Notes: generated by a model not told the origin, from the letters alone. A DNA stretch of 64,000 bases from Gloeomargarita sp. SKYB120 (GCA_025062155.1 JANXAM010000006.1:19106-83105), one strand, 5' to 3'. Shown: positions 16,921 through 26,915, numbered from the stretch's first letter. Translations and numbers: made by a program.

Positions 16921-18231
16921 TCACTTCATAGAAGTGCCCTCGGGTTTGGCGGCTACTTTTTGGATTAGCTCCATGATCTGTTGATACATCGCCTGGTCGC
17001 CCCGATGCTCAAACAAGGACGCTGCCTTGCGAAAGTCCGCCAGCGCTTCCCGCTTGTTCCCGAGCCGTAGTCGCGCTAGGCCGCGGTTGAGGTAGGCATC
17101 GGCAAAATTGGGGTCGAGACGCAGGGTGCGGTTGTAGTCCTCGATTTCGCCTAGCACGTCGCCCAGGTCAAACCGCGCTGTCGCCCGGTTGTAATAGGCC
17201 ACCGCGTAATCGGGGTTGATGCGAATCGCTTCGGTGTAGTCCTCAATGGCTCCAGCCACATCCCCTAGGTCAAACCGGGCGTTCCCCCGCTTGCTATAAA
17301 CCTCTGCGAGGTTGGGGTCCAGTTCCAAGGCTTTGGTGTAGTCAGCAATCGCCTCTTGCAACCGGTTCAAGCTGTGGTAAGCGAACCCACGATTGCTGTA
17401 GCCCCGCGCGTCGTCAGGATTGAGTTGAATGGCCTTGGTGTAATCCGCCAGCGCACCCTCCTTGTCGCCTATCATAAACCGCGCAATCCCTCGGTTGTAA
17501 TAGGCTTCGGCAAAATCAGGGTTAAAGCGAATCGCCTCCGTATAGTCCTCAATTTCCCGCTGCACCTGGCCCAGTTCCCCATAGGCCACCCCCCGGTTGT
17601 AGTAGGCTTCCGCCAGCGTGGGGTTTAAGCGGATAGCCTCGTTGTAATCCCGCAGCGCCTCCTGGATTTGCCCGAGTTCAAAGTAGGCGCTCCCCCGCTT
17701 GTTGTAAGCTTCGGCAAATTCCGGGTTGTACTGCAACGCCTGGTTCAAGTCCGCCAGCGCTGCGGCATATTGTTCTAAACCCAGGTAGGCCACCCCCCGG
17801 TTGTAGTAGGACTTGGCATCTTCGGGTTGCAACGCCAAGGCCGCTGTGTAGTCGGCAATCGCCTGGGTGTAGTTCTTCAGCATCAGGTGGGCAAATCCCC
17901 GATTGCCGTGGGCCTTGGGGTCGTGGGGGCGCAGTTGAATCGCCTGGGTGTAATCGGCAATCGCCCCTTCGTAATCCCCCACCATGAAGCGGGCAATTCC
18001 TCGGTTGTAATAGGCCTCGCCGAAGCGGGGGTCAATTTGTAGAGCGCTGGTGTAGTCCTGAATCGCCCGTTCGTAATCCCCCAGCATAAAATGGGCATAC
18101 CCCCGGTTGTTAAACGCCTTGGCATCTCCCGGATTGACTTGCAACGCCTGGGTATAGTCTAAAATCGCTCCCTGGTAATCCCCGCGTCGCGCCTTATCAA
18201 AAGCCCGGATGAAGAAATTTTCGACAATCAT
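16921..18231 (-). CDS. TPR-repeat protein (about 12 repeats)
   Basis: 436-residue protein that is almost entirely tandem 34-residue tetratricopeptide repeats, each like AIADYTKAIQLNPDDAxGYxNRGxAxxxLG. The repeats form a superhelical protein-binding scaffold. No signal peptide or other domain is seen; the N-terminus MIVENFFIRAFDKARRGDYQ enters the first repeat directly. The C-terminal end LFEHRGDQAMYQQIMELIQK resembles a capping helix often seen in cyanobacterial TPR proteins. The DNA looks like an imperfect ~102-bp tandem array because of the coding repeats. Binding partners cannot be inferred. Confidence 0.9.
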   Translation of the reverse strand: MIVENFFIRAFDKARRGDYQGAILDYTQALQVNPGDAKAFNNRGYAHFMLGDYERAIQDYTSALQIDPRFGEAYYNRGIARFMVGDYEGAIADYTQAIQLRPHDPKAHGNRGFAHLMLKNYTQAIADYTAALALQPEDAKSYYNRGVAYLGLEQYAAALADLNQALQYNPEFAEAYNKRGSAYFELGQIQEALRDYNEAIRLNPTLAEAYYNRGVAYGELGQVQREIEDYTEAIRFNPDFAEAYYNRGIARFMIGDKEGALADYTKAIQLNPDDARGYSNRGFAYHSLNRLQEAIADYTKALELDPNLAEVYSKRGNARFDLGDVAGAIEDYTEAIRINPDYAVAYYNRATARFDLGDVLGEIEDYNRTLRLDPNFADAYLNRGLARLRLGNKREALADFRKAASLFEHRGDQAMYQQIMELIQKVAAKPEGTSMK

Positions 18232-18446
18232 CGTGGGCAGCCCGGTAAACGATAAGCCCTCGGCGAACCATCAGGGAAGTCGTTTTGACGACAATAGGGG
18301 AACCAGTCTGGTTCATTTCCATCTTAAATCTCTGGTTTCCCCGGAATGGAACTTTTTCCCTCACTCGCCGTCCACTAGGTTAGTGAAATCATCGAGATAA
18401 CGAGATTGAGCTATCAAGAAACCAGTCAGTAAGAGGTGGTGATTCT
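18232..18446. other. Divergent intergenic region
   Basis: 215 bp between the divergent TPR gene and the pentapeptide-repeat gene. It should hold both promoters. I see no convincing hexamer pair, RNA gene or hairpin; the region is more A+T-rich near 18300-18440, and GAGGTGGTG lies shortly before the ATG at 18447. Confidence 0.4.
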
Positions 18447-18899
18447 ATGCGTATCCGACTGCCGCTTCTCACCCTTGGGTTACTAGCTCTGTTCGTGTTG
18501 CCGGCCCATGGCGCTGAACCGGAGCACGTGCGCCAACTGCTGCGCACCAACAAATGCACCGACTGCGACCTGCGGGAAGCCGACCTGCAGCGGATGGAAC
18601 TGCGCAACGCCGACTTGGCCGGTTCTGACCTGCGCCGCGCCAACTTGCAGGAGGCCGATTTGAGCGGGGCTAACCTGCGCAACACTGACCTGCGGGGCGC
18701 TAATTTCCGCAACGCCAACCTGCGTTACGCCGACCTGCGGGGCGCGGACATCCGAGGCGCGGATTTTACTGGCGCAAATCTGACGGGCACTGAGCTGGAA
18801 GACAGTATTCGATTCCGGGGATTTATTGACATTCCCGGGCGGGCGATGCTCCGGCAAATGCCGCCCCCAGTGCAACGGCGGCGTTTCCAGCCCTACTAA
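18447..18899 (+). CDS. Exported pentapeptide-repeat protein
   Basis: 150-residue protein with a signal peptide (residues 1-22, hydrophobic LLTLGLLALFVLP then AHGA) followed by about 12 pentapeptide repeats of the A(D/N)LxX type between residues 40 and 118, such as ADLSG, ANLRN, ADLRG. These fold into a right-handed quadrilateral beta-helix. Two cysteines (CTDCD) precede the helix. Cyanobacteria have many such proteins in the periplasm or thylakoid lumen, mostly of unknown role. The C-terminal 30 residues are basic and proline-rich. Confidence 0.88.
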   Translation: MRIRLPLLTLGLLALFVLPAHGAEPEHVRQLLRTNKCTDCDLREADLQRMELRNADLAGSDLRRANLQEADLSGANLRNTDLRGANFRNANLRYADLRGADIRGADFTGANLTGTELEDSIRFRGFIDIPGRAMLRQMPPPVQRRRFQPY

Positions 18900-18962
18900 G
18901 CTTAGGCTTGCGACGAACCCCCACCTGTGCGAACATGGACACAGGCCATGCGGGGTTCGACC

Positions 18963-19853
18963 ATGGAACTGCGCGAGCAAATCGGCCAGTACATTGCTGA
19001 AGGAGTGCAGCAAGCGCTGCAGGGAGAAGGCGCAACCGCTCTGGCCGCTTTACGCCAGGCCCTCGCCCTGCAACCTCACCAAGCAGAAACCCATCTGTTG
19101 CAGGCGCTGATTTACACGCAGCAGGAAAAATTCCCGGAAGCCCTGGCCGCCTGTCAACGGGCGCTGTACCTGGATGAGCACTTGACGGAGGCGCTGGTCT
19201 TGCGAGGTTATCTCTACTGCCGAGGCAAAAAAGCAGCGGCGGCGCTAGCGGATTTAGACCGGGTACAAGCGCTCCGTCCTCGTTGGTGGCCGGTTTACGT
19301 CATCCGGGCCTGGGTGCATAGTCGTTTGGAGCGCTGGCAAGACGCGGAACGGGATTTGCAACAGGCCCTGAAGCTGGAGCCGGCAAGCGGGGAAATCTGT
19401 TACAATTTGGGACTAGTGTATCAGGCGCTGGGACGGAAGGACGCGGCTTTAGAGTATTGGGGCAGAGCGCTGTTGTTGCAGCCAGACTTGACCGAAGCCC
19501 ACGCCCAAAGGGCAGCGGTTTACGGGGAGATGAAAGACTACGCTCGCAGCCTGGCAGAGTATGACGAGTGGTTACGCAGCCAGCCGGAGGAACCCCGCGC
19601 CTACTATGGACGTGGTCGTGTGCGAGCTGCTAGCGGAGACCGATGGGGGGCGATTGAGGATTTCAGTCGCGTGTTGGCTCTGAACCCCAACTACGGAGAA
19701 GCTTGGTTGCAACGGGGCTTGGCCTATTCGGTGCTGGGACAAACGGAGGCCGCGTTGGCCGATGCCCGCCAGGCCGCCCAAATTTTTCATCAACAGGGGA
19801 ACACCACCGCCTACCATCGCGCCCGGGGGTTGGTGGCCTACTTGCAAAAATGA
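18963..19853 (+). CDS. TPR-repeat protein
   Basis: 296-residue tetratricopeptide protein of about seven repeats (for example LLQALIYTQQEKFPEALAAC, EICYNLGLVYQALGRKDAAL). No signal peptide or membrane span is seen, so it is probably cytoplasmic. The ATG at 18963 gives MELREQIGQYIAEG; in-frame ATGs at 18927 and 18948 are possible but add no recognisable sequence. Its stop overlaps the next start (ATGA at 19850-19853), so it is translationally coupled to the NFACT gene, suggesting a shared task such as handling nascent chains; that is inference. Confidence 0.82.
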   Translation: MELREQIGQYIAEGVQQALQGEGATALAALRQALALQPHQAETHLLQALIYTQQEKFPEALAACQRALYLDEHLTEALVLRGYLYCRGKKAAAALADLDRVQALRPRWWPVYVIRAWVHSRLERWQDAERDLQQALKLEPASGEICYNLGLVYQALGRKDAALEYWGRALLLQPDLTEAHAQRAAVYGEMKDYARSLAEYDEWLRSQPEEPRAYYGRGRVRAASGDRWGAIEDFSRVLALNPNYGEAWLQRGLAYSVLGQTEAALADARQAAQIFHQQGNTTAYHRARGLVAYLQK

Positions 19854-21625
19854 CCTTACAGCCTTGCGATTTGACCACCCTGGTGGCTGTCTGCCAGGAG
19901 TTGTACCGGGATTGGCTACCGGCTCGCCTGGAACGCGTGATTCAAACTGATAAACACCATCTGTACCTGGGATTGCGCACCCTGGAGCGGCGGGGGTGGT
20001 GGTTGCTCTCGTGGCATCCCCAGGCGGCGCGGTTGCACCGGAGCGATGGTCCCCCTGACCTCCCCGATACGTTCACCTTCAGCCAGCAGCTCTGGCATCA
20101 ACTGGGACAGTTGGCCTTGACGGACCTGCGGTTGCTAGACCCCTGGGAGCGGGTGGTGGTCTTGTCCTTTGCGCCGCGCCCGGGTGAGTCTCCCCACTGG
20201 CACTTGTACCTGGAGGTCATGGGCCGCTATAGCAATGCCATTCTTACGCAGGCTGATGGCACAATCGTCACCTGCGCCCACCAGGTCAGCGCCCAGGAAT
20301 CGCGTGTCCGACCTCTGCAAACCGGCGACCGCTACCAGCCGCCGCCGGCCCTGACCCAGACGATTCCCCGCCTGGAGGAACCCTTCGCCCAATGGCACCA
20401 ACGGTTAACCGTTCTCCCGCTGCCGTTGCGCCGCGCGCTGTTGGCGAGCTACCGGGGGCTGAGCGGGAAATTAGTGCGGGAAATGGCGGCCCAACTAGCC
20501 CTTGACCCGGAAACCCCTGTCACGCACCTGACACCCGCCCAGTGGCAGCACCTGTGGGAACTCTGGCAAAGCTGGCTGCGGGCGTTACAGGCTGGTCAAT
20601 TCACGCCCGGCTTCACCGACCAGGGCTACACCGTTCTCGGTTGGGGTATCACGCAACCGGTTCCCAACGTCAGCCACCTGTTGCAACAGTATTACCACCA
20701 TCATTTGACACTCCAGGCGCTCCAACATCAACGCCAACATCTCCAGCAAAAACTGCACCAGCAGCAGCAAAAACTCCGGCAAAAACTCCACGTGTTTCAG
20801 GAGAAATTACGGGACATGGCTCAGGCGGAAACCTACCGCCAGCAGGCCGACTTACTCATGGCTCACTTGCATCTCTGGGCACCAGGGATGACCGAAATCC
20901 ACGTGCCGGATTTCGCTGCCGATAGGATGGTCACCCTAACCATTCCCCCGGATCAAACTGCCCTGCAGGCTGCCCAGGCCCTGTACAAGCGCTATCAAAA
21001 ACTGAAGCGGGCTGGGGCTGCCGTTGTGCCTCTCCTGGCGGACGTTCAAACTCAATTGGCGTACCTGGAACAAATCGCAACCCAGGTGGAGCAACTGGAA
21101 GCTGTGGCAACCGAAGACGCCCTGGCGCTCCTGGCCGAAATTTACCAGGAATTGGCGCAGCAGGGCTATGACTGGCAGCCAGCCACCTACCGGCCACGCC
21201 CGCGACCAACGGCTGTTCCCTTCTTAACCTTCACCAGCCCCGGCGGACATCCCATCTACGTCGGGCGCAACAATCGCCAAAACGAAGCCCTGACCTTTAG
21301 CTACGCCGGCGACTACGACTGGTGGTTCCACGCCCAGGAAATTCCGGGGAGTCATGTGCTGTTGCGACTGCCCGCCGGTGTGCCCCTGGAGGATGCCGAT
21401 GTGCAAGCCGCCGCCAATATTGCCGCCTACTACAGCCGCAGCCGCCGGAGCCAGCAGGTGCCCGTGATTTACACCCGCGCCCGTTACGTCCAACGGCTCA
21501 AGGGTTATCCCCCCGGCACGGTCCACTACCGGCACGAACAGGTGGTCTGGGGGTATCCCGACCAAGCGCCCATCGCCCAATCAACGTGGCAACATCCCCA
21601 GCAGCCCCAGCGCCAGCCACGTTAG
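19850..21625 (+). CDS. NFACT family protein (RqcH/Rqc2/FbpA-like)
   Basis: 591-residue NFACT protein. In bacteria RqcH binds obstructed 50S subunits and recruits tRNA-Ala to add alanine tails in ribosome quality control; older work called the family fibronectin-binding. Seen here are the NFACT-N domain (LERVIQTDKHHLYLGLRTLE, EVMGRYSNAILTQADG), a long coiled-coil middle (about residues 285-330, rich in QQKL), and the NFACT-R domain with GHPIYVGRNNRQNEAL and DWWFHAQEIPGSHVLLR. The ATG at 19850 overlaps the preceding TPR gene. The 3' end overlaps the convergent cbiB by 45 bp. Confidence 0.92.
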   Translation: MTLQPCDLTTLVAVCQELYRDWLPARLERVIQTDKHHLYLGLRTLERRGWWLLSWHPQAARLHRSDGPPDLPDTFTFSQQLWHQLGQLALTDLRLLDPWERVVVLSFAPRPGESPHWHLYLEVMGRYSNAILTQADGTIVTCAHQVSAQESRVRPLQTGDRYQPPPALTQTIPRLEEPFAQWHQRLTVLPLPLRRALLASYRGLSGKLVREMAAQLALDPETPVTHLTPAQWQHLWELWQSWLRALQAGQFTPGFTDQGYTVLGWGITQPVPNVSHLLQQYYHHHLTLQALQHQRQHLQQKLHQQQQKLRQKLHVFQEKLRDMAQAETYRQQADLLMAHLHLWAPGMTEIHVPDFAADRMVTLTIPPDQTALQAAQALYKRYQKLKRAGAAVVPLLADVQTQLAYLEQIATQVEQLEAVATEDALALLAEIYQELAQQGYDWQPATYRPRPRPTAVPFLTFTSPGGHPIYVGRNNRQNEALTFSYAGDYDWWFHAQEIPGSHVLLRLPAGVPLEDADVQAAANIAAYYSRSRRSQQVPVIYTRARYVQRLKGYPPGTVHYRHEQVVWGYPDQAPIAQSTWQHPQQPQRQPR

Positions 21626-22561
21626 AAAACACCAGCGGTTTAAGGTGAGAGCTTGGTGAACGACTGCGGGTGTGATGGGACGGCCAGGGTCGCCCAGTTT
21701 GGGTTTGACCTTGACCACACCCCGGTACACATTCACCCCGCCCATTTGAACGCCAAGGGCCGCTGCATAGCAGCATTCGCTCCAACCGGCATTGGGACTT
21801 GGGTCGTAGGGAGCATCCCGGCAGCAAACGCGCCAGACGTAGCGGGGTCGGCCCGACAGTAGGGCGATGGTGACCACCACCAACCGGCAGGGCAACCAGG
21901 TCAGACCATCCTCGAGCCGGGCGCTGGCCCACCCTAGGTGCGTGTAGGGCGGGCTGCGATACCCCACCATCGAGTCCAACGTGCTGACTGCCTTGTAGGC
22001 CAAGGCCCACACCGCCGGTGAGGGACCCACCGCCGCTCCAACCAAGGCGTAAAACAAGGGAGCCATCACCCCATCCGTGGCGTTTTCGGTCACCGTCTCC
22101 AGCACCGCCCGCAGGATTTCCGCTTCAGGCAATTGGGCCGTATCGCGTCCCACGTACTGGCTGAGAGCTTGCCGCGCCTGGGCCAAATCTCCTGCCTGGA
22201 GTGGTTCTAACACTTCCAGTGCCGCCCGCCGTAAACTGCGTCCTGCCAGCGCGCTCGCTACCCAGACCGTTTCCAGCACCACCGCTAGGACTGAAGAGAC
22301 CCGGCGGGCGATGAGTAAACACCCTAGCGTCGCCCCGACCGTCAATCCCACCGTTAGCACCACCAGCCCGACCCCGGCGAGCTTTTCCCTCGATGGCGGC
22401 CACTGGCGCGCCCATACCCACTGGCTGTAGCGTTCGATACCCCAGCCCATCACCTGCACCGGATGAAGCCACTGGGGCGGGTCGCCAATGAGATAGTCCA
22501 GCAGCGCTGCGCCTGCCATCACTAGCAGGGACGGTCGCGCCATCCACCCAGCCCAATCCAT
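21581..22561 (-). CDS. cbiB: Adenosylcobinamide-phosphate synthase CbiB/CobD
   Basis: 326-residue membrane enzyme that attaches the aminopropanol arm to adenosylcobyric acid in corrinoid biosynthesis. Family marks are LLDYLIGDPPQWLHPVQVMG at the N-terminus, SQYVGRDTAQL, ETVTENATDGVMAPLFY and YKAVSTLDSMVGYR, among several membrane spans. Cyanobacteria normally make pseudocobalamin by this route. No cobalamin riboswitch is evident in the short region upstream (22562-22662), which is shared with the divergent ycf39. It overlaps the convergent NFACT gene by 45 bp. Confidence 0.94.
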   Translation of the reverse strand: MDWAGWMARPSLLVMAGAALLDYLIGDPPQWLHPVQVMGWGIERYSQWVWARQWPPSREKLAGVGLVVLTVGLTVGATLGCLLIARRVSSVLAVVLETVWVASALAGRSLRRAALEVLEPLQAGDLAQARQALSQYVGRDTAQLPEAEILRAVLETVTENATDGVMAPLFYALVGAAVGPSPAVWALAYKAVSTLDSMVGYRSPPYTHLGWASARLEDGLTWLPCRLVVVTIALLSGRPRYVWRVCCRDAPYDPSPNAGWSECCYAAALGVQMGGVNVYRGVVKVKPKLGDPGRPITPAVVHQALTLNRWCFLTWLALGLLGMLPR

Positions 22562-22662
22562 ACCCCCACCCTAAGCCACAACGGAAAACGAATCAACGGT
22601 GGCGGGGCGGCTTTTCTGATAAACTCTTAATGAAATGTAAAAAACTCTTTTATCACAGGCGC

Positions 22663-23670
22663 ATGAAGATTTTGGTGGTTGGGGCGACGGGGACGTTGGG
22701 GCGGCAGGTCGTGCGGCGGGCATTGCAGGAGGGACATACGGTGCGCTGTTTAGTGCGCAGTTTGGCAAAGGCGACCTTCTTGCGGGAATGGGGCGCTGAA
22801 CTGGTGCCCGGCAATCTCTGGTGGCCTGAAACCCTGGAACCGGCCTTGGCGGGGATGGAGGTCGTCATTGACGCGGCGACGGCGCGACCCACCGACGCCA
22901 TCGGCATTCGGGAAGTGGACTGGCAGGGCAAGGTAAGTCTGATCCAAGCAATGGTGCGCGCGGGCGTCCGACGGCTGCTCTTTTTTTCCATCTTGGGCTG
23001 CGAGCGCTATCCCCAAATTCCCCTGATGAGCGTCAAAGCGGCGACCGAGGCCTTCCTAGCTGAGTCCGGTTTAGATTACACCATCTTGGCCCCGGCGGGG
23101 TTTTACCAGGGGTTAATCGGCCAGTTTGCCATTCCCATCCTGGAGGAGCAAGCCGTGTGGCTAACGGGGACTTCCACAGCGGTAGCCTACATGGATGCCC
23201 AGGATGTTGCCCGGTTAGCGCTGCGGTGCTTGGACGTCCCGACGACGATTGGGCAAAAACTCCCGGTGGTTGGCCCCCGCGCCTGGACTTCGGAGGACAT
23301 CATTGCCCTGTGCGAGCGCCTGAGCGGGAAAACGGCCAAAGTGCTGCGGGTGCCCCTAAGCGTGTTGACCACCACGCGCCAGATTTTGCGGGCATTTCAG
23401 TGGACCTGGAACATTGCCGACCGCCTGGCCTTTGCCGCCCTGTTGGCCCGAGGGGAAGCCTTGGACGCGGACATGACACCCGTCTATCAACTATTGGGTC
23501 TTTCACCAGCAGAAACCACTCCCCTGGAGAAGTATTTGGCCGAGTACTTCGCCCGAATTTTGCAGAAGTTAAAAGAGCGCAACTACGAACTGGACCGGCA
23601 AAAGCGGCAGGAGCAGGAGAAACGCCAGCGTCGCCGTCCCTTCAAGGCTTCGGCCAAAACCGGCAGTTGA
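22663..23670 (+). CDS. ycf39: Ycf39/HCF244-type PSII assembly factor
   Basis: 335-residue atypical short-chain dehydrogenase/NmrA-like protein. Ycf39 acts with high-light-inducible proteins in early assembly of photosystem II around D1. The Rossmann motif VVGATGTLGRQVVRRAL, the WWPETLEPALAGMEVVIDAA segment, SVKAATEAFLAESGLDYTILAP and a charged C-terminal tail (KLKERNYELDRQKRQEQEKR) agree with the family. The ATG at 22663 gives the family start MKILVVGATG; 11 more codons upstream are open but unlikely. nadK follows 33 bp downstream on the same strand, and NADP(H) is the expected cofactor of the fold. Confidence 0.9.
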   Translation: MKILVVGATGTLGRQVVRRALQEGHTVRCLVRSLAKATFLREWGAELVPGNLWWPETLEPALAGMEVVIDAATARPTDAIGIREVDWQGKVSLIQAMVRAGVRRLLFFSILGCERYPQIPLMSVKAATEAFLAESGLDYTILAPAGFYQGLIGQFAIPILEEQAVWLTGTSTAVAYMDAQDVARLALRCLDVPTTIGQKLPVVGPRAWTSEDIIALCERLSGKTAKVLRVPLSVLTTTRQILRAFQWTWNIADRLAFAALLARGEALDADMTPVYQLLGLSPAETTPLEKYLAEYFARILQKLKERNYELDRQKRQEQEKRQRRRPFKASAKTGS

Positions 23671-23703
23671 CCTATAATCGCAGATTACAGGCAAGGGGCA
23701 GGC

Positions 23704-24609
23704 GTGGGCAAAATCGGCATTATCTACAACGACGGCAAACCGGAGGCCGCACAATTCGCCCAGGAACTGCAGGAGTGGCTCCAGCAACGGGGGCGACAGG
23801 TGTGCGTGGCTACGGGCGTTGGCGGACTGCTAGGTTACGCCCAGCCGGGGAGTCCCGTGTGCCATACGCCTGTGGAATGGCTGGTGCCGCCGGGCTTCGA
23901 CCGGGATGTGGAATTGACGATTGTGCTCGGAGGCGACGGCACTGTGCTGGCTGCCAGCCGCCAATGCGCGCCCTTGGGGATTCCCCTGTTAACCGTCAAC
24001 ACCGGACACCTAGGGTTTTTGACCGAGATTTACGTGGAGTCGTTGCCGAGCGTCCTGGAGACCGTCTTGAGCGGCGATTACCAGGTCGAAGAGCGCATCA
24101 CGTTGTTGGTGCAGGTGTGGGAAGGGGATACCCGCATCTGGGAAGCCCTGGCCCTGAATGAGGTGGTGCTGCACCGGGAACCCCTGGCGAAACTCTGTCA
24201 CTTTGAGGTGCAGGTGGGATGTCATGCAGTGGTGGACATTCCGGCAGACGGTGTAATCGTCTCAACCCCGACCGGTTCGACAGCCTACGCCCTGTCGGCG
24301 GGGGGACCCGTCCTAGCGCCCGGTGTGGCGGCGTTGTTGTTGATTCCTATCTGTCCCCATTCCCTGGCATCGCGAGCGCTGGTGTTTAACGACCGGGAGA
24401 CGGTCCACATCTGGGCTGCCAACGCATCCCGCCTGGTGCTAGTGGCCGATGGCAACGCTGGGTGTTACGTCCAGCCGGGGTATCATGTGACCATCCAGCG
24501 GTCTCCGTACATGGCCCGGTTTGTGCGGCTGCGTCCCCCTGAGTTTTTCCATGTCTTACGGCAGAAGCTGGGTTGGGGGTTGCCCCACCAAGCCAAACCC
24601 AAAGGCTAG
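23704..24609 (+). CDS. nadK: NAD(+) kinase
   Basis: 301-residue ATP-dependent NAD kinase that makes NADP. The family signatures [12 protein letters not shown] (catalytic GGDG), [19 protein letters not shown] and [16 protein letters not shown] are all present. The GTG start at 23704 follows AAGGGGC at a good spacing. It lies directly after ycf39. Cyanobacteria usually carry two NAD kinases; which type this one represents cannot be told here. The 3' end overlaps the convergent purB by 4 bp. Confidence 0.94.
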   Translation: MGKIGIIYNDGKPEAAQFAQELQEWLQQRGRQVCVATGVGGLLGYAQPGSPVCHTPVEWLVPPGFDRDVELTIVLGGDGTVLAASRQCAPLGIPLLTVNTGHLGFLTEIYVESLPSVLETVLSGDYQVEERITLLVQVWEGDTRIWEALALNEVVLHREPLAKLCHFEVQVGCHAVVDIPADGVIVSTPTGSTAYALSAGGPVLAPGVAALLLIPICPHSLASRALVFNDRETVHIWAANASRLVLVADGNAGCYVQPGYHVTIQRSPYMARFVRLRPPEFFHVLRQKLGWGLPHQAKPKG

Positions 24610-25901
24610 ATGTTCAAGCGTTGGTAGATGGTCTCTAGGTGCTGGAGATGGGCGGTGGGGTCAAAACAGGCGGCGATTTCCTGGGGTGACAAGTACTGCT
24701 TCACCGTTTCGTCTTGCTCTACCAGTGCCCGAAAGTTTCCGTCTTCTCGGTTCCAGGCGTGGTGAGCCAGGCGTTGTACCAGAGCGTAAGCTTCTTCGCG
24801 GGTCATGCCTTTGTCCACCAAAGCCAGCATCACGGGCTGACTGAAAATGACACCCCCAAAGCGGTAGAGATTCCGGCGCATGTTATCCGGATACACCTGC
24901 AAGGTTTGCACGAGGTCTGTCAACTCCACCAACATAAAGTGCAGGACAATGCTGGCGTCGGCCAGGGCTACCCGTTCCACCGCGCTGTGGGAAATGTCCC
25001 GCTCATGCCAGAGAGCGACGTTTTCCAAGCCAGCGGTGGCATAGCCCCGCAATAAGCGCGCCAGACCCGTCAACCGCTCCGAGCGCACGGGATTCCGTTT
25101 GTGGGGCATTGCAGACGACCCCTTCTGTCCCGGTGCGAAGTATTCCTCAACTTCCAGGACTTCCGTGCGCTGCAAGTGGCGGATTTCCACGGCAAACCGT
25201 TCAATTGAAGCCCCTACCAGGGCCAAGACCTGCAGGTATTCCGCATGGCGGTCGCGGCTGATGACCTGGGTGGCAGCGGTATCGGGCGTCAACCCCAAGC
25301 GCTGGCAGGCCAGGACCTCCACTTGCGGGTCAAGGTGGGCATAGGTGCCGACTGCTCCCGAAATTTTCCCGACGGCCACCTGGCTGCGCAGGCGCGTCAG
25401 GCGTTCCCGGTGCCGCAGCAGTTCCGCCAGCCACCCTGCCAACTTAAACCCAAAGGTAATCGGTTCGGCATGAATCCCGTGGGAGCGGCCCACCATGACT
25501 GTGTAGCGATGGTGTTGCGCCTGGGTGCGCACCGCTTGGATGAGTTGTTCTAGTTGGGTTAGCAGCACTTCCAAACTAGCCACCAATTGCAGCGCCAGGC
25601 CCGTGTCCAGCACGTCGGAACTGGTCAACCCTAGATGCACGTACCGCCCTGCGTCCCCCAAGTATTCGTTGAGATTGGTCAGAAACGCGATGACATCGTG
25701 GCGCACCGTTTGTTCGATTTCGCGGATGCGGGCCGGGTCGAACCGGGCGTGAGCGCGGATATGGTCCATGACCTCGGGGGGAATTCGTCCCAGGGTTGTC
25801 TGGGCTTCACACACGGCCAACTCCACCTGCAACCAGGTGTGGAACTTGTATTCATCCGTCCAGAGCTGGCCCATTGCCGGCAACGTGTAGCGTTCAATCA
25901 C
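24606..25901 (-). CDS. purB: Adenylosuccinate lyase
   Basis: 431-residue fumarase/aspartase superfamily enzyme that cleaves SAICAR and adenylosuccinate in purine synthesis. The signature loop [18 protein letters not shown], the [13 protein letters not shown] segment, [14 protein letters not shown] with the catalytic His and the start [14 protein letters not shown] are clear, and the length is typical. It stands alone on the minus strand between convergent nadK and divergent DUF928. Confidence 0.97.
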   Translation of the reverse strand: MIERYTLPAMGQLWTDEYKFHTWLQVELAVCEAQTTLGRIPPEVMDHIRAHARFDPARIREIEQTVRHDVIAFLTNLNEYLGDAGRYVHLGLTSSDVLDTGLALQLVASLEVLLTQLEQLIQAVRTQAQHHRYTVMVGRSHGIHAEPITFGFKLAGWLAELLRHRERLTRLRSQVAVGKISGAVGTYAHLDPQVEVLACQRLGLTPDTAATQVISRDRHAEYLQVLALVGASIERFAVEIRHLQRTEVLEVEEYFAPGQKGSSAMPHKRNPVRSERLTGLARLLRGYATAGLENVALWHERDISHSAVERVALADASIVLHFMLVELTDLVQTLQVYPDNMRRNLYRFGGVIFSQPVMLALVDKGMTREEAYALVQRLAHHAWNREDGNFRALVEQDETVKQYLSPQEIAACFDPTAHLQHLETIYQRLNI

Positions 25902-26076
25902 AGGGAGACATCTCGAGACAGCAGTTCTATCCTAAGCGTCCGGTGCGTGGGATCACAGCTGGACGCCTGCGGCGGTCACCCAAGCTGCTCTGGCGCTCAA
26001 CTACCCTAGGATGTAGGCCGGAACATTTCTTCCAGCTTTTCCTTCGTACCGTATGTCCCAGAGGAGTCTTGTCATC

Positions 26077-26838
26077 ATGGCTCGCTTCCGTTCCTTGTTC
26101 CTGGCGACTACCTGTGCTCTTACCCTGACCGCTACGCCGGTGCTGGCCAATCCTTTACAAGACTGGGTCGGACGACTGTTGGAGTGGAGCCGGCGGCGTC
26201 CTACGGCATCCCCCACGGTGACCGTCACCGGATTTGTGCCACCAGCGGCGGGATTACCTGGCAATCGGGAAGGCGGAGCGACGCGCGGGGCCGTTTGTCC
26301 TGTGAGCAGTAAACCCCTGACGGCTCTGATCCCAACCAGGCATCTAGGGCTCACGGCGGCGGCACGTCCCAGTTTCTTCTTCTACTTGCCCCCGGTCGAA
26401 GGTCGCACCGTGGAGTTTGTCCTGATGGATAGTCGTGGCGCTGAAGTTTTCACCTACACCGGTCGCGCCCAGCAAAGCGGGATTGTGCGCTTGGATTTAC
26501 CGGAGAATGCCCCAGCGTTGCAGGTGGGTGAACTTTACCAGTGGTATTTCTCGGTGGTCTGTGACCCGCAGGACCGGACTGCTGACTTGTATGTGCGGGG
26601 GTCGGTGCAGCGGGTAGCCCTACCGGCGTCCTTCCAACAGCAACTCCAGCGTGTGCCCCGCAATGAGCATCCCTACATTTATGCCAGCGCCGGTTTGTGG
26701 CACGAAACCCTGGCGGCCCTGCTGGACCTGCGCCAATCCCAACCCCAAAACGGTCAACTGATGGCGGATTGGCAATCGTTGCTCCAGATCGAGGGGTTAG
26801 GGAAGGTCGCTCAGGAACCCCTAGCCGGCAAGCTGTAA
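26077..26838 (+). CDS. DUF928 domain exported protein
   Basis: 253-residue protein with a signal peptide (MARFRSLFLATTCALTLTA, cleavage near VLAN) and a DUF928 domain: RGAVCPVSSKPLTALIP, SFFFYLPPVEGRTVEFVL, GIVRLDLPENAPALQVGELY and WYFSVVCDPQDRTADLYVRG. This family is nearly confined to cyanobacteria and its role is unknown. The ATG at 26077 gives the signal peptide directly; an in-frame GTG or ATG 24 nt upstream is possible. It is followed by an unrelated 205-residue gene after 77 bp. Confidence 0.87.
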   Translation: MARFRSLFLATTCALTLTATPVLANPLQDWVGRLLEWSRRRPTASPTVTVTGFVPPAAGLPGNREGGATRGAVCPVSSKPLTALIPTRHLGLTAAARPSFFFYLPPVEGRTVEFVLMDSRGAEVFTYTGRAQQSGIVRLDLPENAPALQVGELYQWYFSVVCDPQDRTADLYVRGSVQRVALPASFQQQLQRVPRNEHPYIYASAGLWHETLAALLDLRQSQPQNGQLMADWQSLLQIEGLGKVAQEPLAGKL

Positions 26839-26915
26839 TTCCCTGGTTCCTGACCTTGACAGAACCCCTAGCTCCTGGCTAGTCTGAAGCTGGCTGTCTG
26901 CAAGGATAGCGCGGT

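Noticed and set aside
16921..18231. About 102-bp tandem DNA repeats resembling a repeat array or CRISPR-like structure
   Set aside because: The period equals 34 codons and the repeats translate into TPR motifs in one frame; they are coding.
22562..22662. Possible cobalamin riboswitch before cbiB
   Set aside because: The region is only about 100 bp shared with a divergent gene and I see no B12-box-like segment.
23157..24161. A 334-codon open frame across ycf39 and nadK
   Set aside because: It is a shadow of two well-recognised genes in other frames, with no recognisable motif and atypical proline/glycine/arginine composition.
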